NCBI GenBank assembly: GCA_037577475.1
Contig: JBAGJB010000170.1
Span: 62,001-126,000 of the forward strand
Direction: 5' to 3'
Source: Chaunax sp. Z400
Lineage: Eukaryota; Chordata; Actinopteri; Lophiiformes; Chaunacidae
DNA length: 64,000 nucleotides
Positions 60,386 to 64,000 of this stretch are shown piece by piece. Position numbers and translations under genes: made by a program. Under the pieces are notes generated by a model that worked only from the letters and a program-made list of their open reading frames with translations, searched no databases and was not told the origin of the DNA. Position 1 is the stretch's first letter; every line of letters begins with the position of its first letter.

Positions 60386-62060
60386 TGTTGTTATAATGAG
60401 CCTATAGGTTTGTGTTGTTATTGAGCCTATAGGTTTGTGTTGTTGTTATATTGAGTCTATAGGTTTGTGTTGTTGTTCTATTGATCCTATAGGTTTGTGT
60501 TGTTGTTATAATGAGCCTATAGGTTTGTGTTGTTATTTAGCCTATAGGTTTGTGTTGTTGTTATAATGACTCTATAGGTTTGTGTTGCTATATTGACCCT
60601 ATAGGTTTGTGTTGTTGTTATGAGTCTATAGGTTTGTGTTGTTGTTATAACGATCCTATAGGTTTATGTGTTTGTCATATTGAGCCTATAGGTTTGTGTT
60701 GTTGTTATAATGAGTCTATAGGTTTGTGTTGTTGTTCTAATGAGTCTATAGGTTTTATGTTTTTGTCATATTGAGCCCATAGGTTTGTGTTGTTGTTACA
60801 TTGAGCCCATAGGTTTGTGTTGTTGTTATAATGACCCTATAGGTTTATGTTGTTGTTATAATGATCCTCTAGGTTTGTGTTGTTGTTATAATGACTCTAT
60901 AGGTTTGTGTTGCTATATTGACCCTATAGGTTTGTGTTGTTGTTATAATGAGTCTATAGGTTTGTGTTGTTGTTATAATGAGTCTATAGGTTTGTGTTGT
61001 TGTTATAATGAGCCTATAGGTTTTTGCTGTTGTTATAATGAGCCTATAGGTTTGTGCTGTTGTTCTATTGAGCCTATAGGTTTGTGTTGTTGTTATAATG
61101 AGCTTATCGGTTTGTGTTGTTGTTATATTGAGCCTATAGGTTTGTGTTGTTGTCATAATGACCCTATAGGTTTTTGTTGTTGTTATATTGAGCCTATGGG
61201 TTTGTGTTGTTATTCTATTGAGAATATAGGTTTGTGTTGCTATATTCAGCCTATAGGTTTGTGTTGTTGTTACATTGAGCCCATAGGTTTGTGTTGTTGT
61301 TATAATGAGCCTATAGGTTTGTGTTGTTATTGAGCCTATAGGTTTGTGTGTGGTGACATTGAGCCTATAGGTTTGTCTTGTTGTTATAATGAGCCTATAG
61401 GTTTGTGTTGTTGTTATAATGAGAATATAGATTTGTGTTGCTATATTGAGCCCTAAAGGTTTGTGTTGTTGTTACATTGAGCCCATAGTTTTGTGTTGTT
61501 GTTACAATGACCCTATAGGTTTAGGTTGTTGTTATAATGATCCTCTAGGTTTGTGTTGTTGTTATATTGAGCCTATAGGTTTGTGTTGTTGTTATAATGA
61601 GCCTATAGGAAAGTGTTGTTGTTATAATGACTCTATAGGTTTGTGTTATTGTTATATTGAGCCTATAGGTTTGTGTTGTTGTCATATTGAGCCTATAGGT
61701 TTGTGTTGTTGTTCTATTGATCCTATAGGTTTGTGTTGTTGTTATAATGAGTGTATAGGTTTGTGTTGTTGTTATAATGAGTGTATAGGTTTGTGTTGTT
61801 GTTATAATGAGTCTATAGGTTTGTGTGTTTGTCATATTGAGCCTATAGGTTTGTTTTGTTGTCATATTGAGCCTATAGGTTTGTTTTGTTGTCATATTGA
61901 GCCTATAGGTTTGTGTTGTTGTTATAATGAGTGTATAGGTTTGTGTTGTTGTTATAATGAGTGTATAGGTTTGTGTTGTTGTTATAATGAGTCTATAGGT
62001 TTGTGTGTTTGTCATATTGAGCCTATAGGTTTGTGTTCTATTGATCCTATAGGTTTGTGG
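60386..62060. repeat. 1,675-bp tandem repeat, second period
   Basis: This is the direct repeat of 58,711-60,385. The base change TTACAATGACC (59,826 and 61,501) is shared by these two periods but absent at the equivalent place of unit copy 1 (58,036). They are therefore each other's closest relatives. The right edge is where GGTGTTGTTGTATTGAT replaces GGTGTTGTTATAATGAG (about 62,060). Confidence 0.87.
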
Positions 62061-62792
62061 TGTTGTTGTATTGATCCTATAGGTTTTTGTTGTCGTTATA
62101 TTGAGTCTATAGGTTTGCGTTGTTGTTATAATGAGCCTATAGGTTTGTGTTGTTATTGAGGCTATTGGTTTGTGTTGTTGTTATATTGAGCCTATAGGTT
62201 TGTGTAGTTGTTATAATGACTCTATAGGTTTGTGATGTTGTTATATTGAGCCTATAGGTTTGTGTTGTTGTCATAATGACCCTATAGGTTTGTGTTGTTG
62301 TCATATTGAGCCTATAGGTTTGTGTTGTTCTATTGATCCTATAGGTTTGTGTTGTTGTTATAATGAGCCTATAGGTTTGTGCTGTTGTTCTATTGAGCCT
62401 ATAGGTTTGTGTTGTTGTTATCATGAGCCAATAGGTTTGTGTTGTTATTGAGCATATAGGTTTGTGTGTGGTGACATTGAGCCTATAGGTTTGTGTTGTT
62501 ATTGAGCCTATAGGTTTGTGTTGTTGTTATAATGAGAATATAGGTTTGTGTTGCTATATTGAGCCTATAGGTTTGTGTTCTATTGATCCTATAGGTTTGT
62601 GTTGTTGTTCTATTGGTCCTATAGGTTTGTGGTGTTGTTGTATTGATCCTATAGGTTTTTGTTGTTTTTATATTGAGTCTATAGGTTTGTGTTGTTGTTA
62701 TAATGGGCCTATAGGTTTGTGTTGTTATTGAGGCTATAGGTTTGTGTTGTTGTTATAATGAGCCTATAGGTTTGTGTTGTTGTTATAATGAG

Positions 62793-62814
62793 CCTATAGG
62801 TTTGTGTTATTGAG
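62793..62814. repeat. 22-bp monomer, shortest seen
   Basis: CCTATAGG is followed by TTTGTGTTATTGAG. This is a 25-bp TATTGAG monomer with one further TTG triplet lost. It appears to be private to this site. Confidence 0.9.
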
Positions 62815-63840
62815 CCTATAGGTTTGTGTTGTTGTTATATTGAGCCTATAGGTTTGTGTGTGGTGACATTGAGCCTATAGGTTTGTCTTGTTGTTATAAT
62901 GAGCCTATAGGTTTGTGTTGTTGTTATAATGAGTCTATAGGTTTGTGTTGTTGTTACACTGAGCCTATAGGTTTGTGTTGTTATTGAGGCTATAGGTTTG
63001 TGTTGTTCTATTGAGCCTATAGGTTTGTGTTGTTGTTATAATGAGCCTATAGGTTTGTGTTGTTATTGAGCCTATAGGTTTGTGTTGTTGTTCTATTGAG
63101 TCTATAGGTTTGTGTTGTTGTTCTATTGATCCTATAGGTTTGTGTTGTTGTTATAATGAGCCTATAGGTTTGTGTTGTTATTTAGCCTATAGGTTTGTGT
63201 TGTTGTTATAATGAGCCTATAGGTTTGTGTGTGGTGACATTGAGCCTATAGGTTTGTCTTGTTGTTATAATGAGCCTATAGGTTTGTGTTGTTGTTATAA
63301 TGAGTCTATAGGTTTGTGTTGTTGTTACACTGAGCCTATAGGTTTGTGTTGTTGTTATAATGAGCCTATAGGTTTGTGTTGTTATTTAGCCTATAGGTTT
63401 GTGTTGTTGTTCTATTGATCCTATAGGTTTGTGTTGTTATTTAGCCTATAGGTTTGTGTTGTTGTTATAATGAGCCTATAGGTTTGTGTGTGGTGACGTT
63501 GAGCCTATAGGTTTGTCTTGTTGTTATAATGAGTCTATAGGTTTGTGTTGTTGTTATAATGAGTCTATAGGTTTGTGTTGTTGTTACACTGAGCCTATAG
63601 GTTTGTGTTGTTATTGAGGCTATAGGTTTGTGTTGTTCTTGAGGCTATAGGTTTGTGTTGTTCTTGAGGCTATAGGTCTGTGTTGTTCTATTGAGCCTAT
63701 AGGTTTGTGTTGTTGTTATAATGAGCCTATAGGTTTGTGTTGTTATTGAGCCTATAGGTTTGTGTTGTTGTTCTATTGAGTCTATAGGTTTGTGTTGTTG
63801 TTCTATTGATCCTATAGGTTTGTGTTGTTGTTATAATGAG

Positions 63841-63863
63841 CCTATAGGTTTGTGGTTATTTAG
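63841..63863. repeat. 23-bp monomer
   Basis: CCTATAGG is followed by TTTGTGGTTATTTAG, a 25-bp TATTTAG monomer that lost 2 bp in the T/G tract. It is a private, non-triplet deletion. Confidence 0.88.
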
Positions 63864-64000
63864 CCTATAGGTTTGTGTTGTTGTTATAATGACTCTATAG
63901 GTTTGTGTTGCTATATTGACCCTATAGGTTTGTGTTGTTGTTATAATGACTCTATAGGTTTGTGTTGCTATATTGACCCTATAGGTTTGTGTTGTTGTTA

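Larger units (their letters stand above)
1..64000. repeat. Satellite array, ~30-bp monomer, head to tail, whole window
   Basis: Every line of the window is built from one monomer. Positions 1-8 are CCTATAGG, positions 9-22 are TTTGTGTTGTTGTT, and positions 23-30 vary. No inverted monomer and no unique insert was seen. The canonical monomer has 14 T, 8 G, 6 A and 2 C, so it is about one third GC with strong G-over-C and T-over-A bias on the + strand. The window starts and stops inside monomers, so this is an internal slice of a longer array. Arrays of this size are typical of eukaryotic centromeric, pericentromeric or subtelomeric heterochromatin. That placement is inference, because no flanking sequence or known satellite family is visible. 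It could also be a very large non-centromeric minisatellite. Confidence 0.98.
62061..64000. repeat. Mixed monomers at right end of window
   Basis: 62,160-62,740 follows the 8,340-8,880 type order with private changes (GTGATG near 62,233, CCAATAGG near 62,409). 62,740-63,700 is made of GTGTGTGG, TTACACTGAG, TATTGAG and TATTTAG monomers resembling 53,800-54,260. It holds two short-length oddities (22 bp at 62,793 and 23 bp at 63,841) and a pair of TCTTGAGG 25-mers. The array runs off the end of the window. Confidence 0.78.

Noticed and set aside
1..64000. CRISPR array (about 19 conserved bases alternating with about 11 variable bases)
   Set aside because: The variable parts are too short for spacers, recur many times and change by single bases. 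No cas genes or leader are present, and monomers differ in length.
1..64000. Bacterial-type promoters: TATAAT with TTGTGT upstream in most monomers
   Set aside because: The match comes from monomer composition and recurs every 30 bp. The spacing to the TTG box is about 9 bp, not about 17 bp, and no gene follows.
1..64000. Telomeric or telomere-like repeat
   Set aside because: The monomer is 30 bp with no TTAGGG, TTTAGGG or TTAGG-like core. G runs are only two long, so a G-quadruplex telomere motif is absent.
1..64000. TATA boxes in each CCTATAGG
   Set aside because: TATA is part of the palindrome and occurs about 2,200 times. Nothing marks any one of them as a transcription start.
1..64000. 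rRNA, tRNA or other RNA genes
   Set aside because: No segment departs from the monomer pattern, so there is no room for a cloverleaf or rRNA core. Nothing matched on either strand.

Overview
The window is one uninterrupted head-to-tail satellite array. From base 1 to base 64,000 every stretch I read is a copy of a monomer of about 30 bp. Positions 1-8 are the palindrome CCTATAGG, positions 9-22 are TTTGTGTTGTTGTT, and positions 23-30 vary (ATAATGAG is commonest). All monomers point the same way, giving roughly 2,200 copies (my estimate from window length and monomer size). Both window ends fall inside a monomer, so the array continues on both sides. I see no gene, RNA gene, transposon, CRISPR array, origin or unique-sequence island. 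A satellite of this size and purity points to a eukaryotic nuclear chromosome, probably centromeric, subtelomeric or other heterochromatin. I do not recognise the monomer and cannot name the species.

Monomers fall into discrete length classes (24, 25, 27, 29, 30 and 31 bp, with rare 22, 23 and 28 bp forms) and a few dozen sequence types. The order of types is repeated, so the array has nested higher-order repeats (HORs). Layout: about 0.5-3.9 kb, two diverged copies of a 1.4-kb block; 3.87-7.81 kb, a 1,970-bp unit twice; 7.65-9.53 kb, a block that recurs near 22.9, 30.2 and 36.8 kb; 9.5-10.6 kb, short local duplications; 10.65-13.9 kb, a 1,522-bp unit about twice; 12.7-19.1 kb, a block found again at 47.7-54.2 kb; 19.31-34.03 kb, a 7,362-bp unit twice, each copy holding a nested 1,300-bp duplication; 33.96-38.43 kb, a chimeric further copy; 38.4-41.6 kb, mixed short duplications; 41.6-48.7 kb, four successive copies of a 1.6-2.2-kb HOR; 54.2-57.5 kb, mixed; 57.5-62.1 kb, three copies of a 1.7-1.8-kb HOR; 62.1-64 kb, mixed.

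Two HOR families can be told apart. Family II carries the diagnostic variant CCCTAAAGG (11 sites). Family I has the ordinary CCTATAGG at the equivalent place and fills 3.9-7.8 and 19.3-36.3 kb. Open reading frames exist only because 30, 27 and 24 are multiples of three and one frame per strand lacks a stop. They begin at TTG or GTG codons inside monomers, end at the 25-bp monomers and show no sign of coding selection. I therefore annotate no CDS. The interest lies in the array architecture, the conserved palindromic half-monomer and the record of nested duplication, not in genes.
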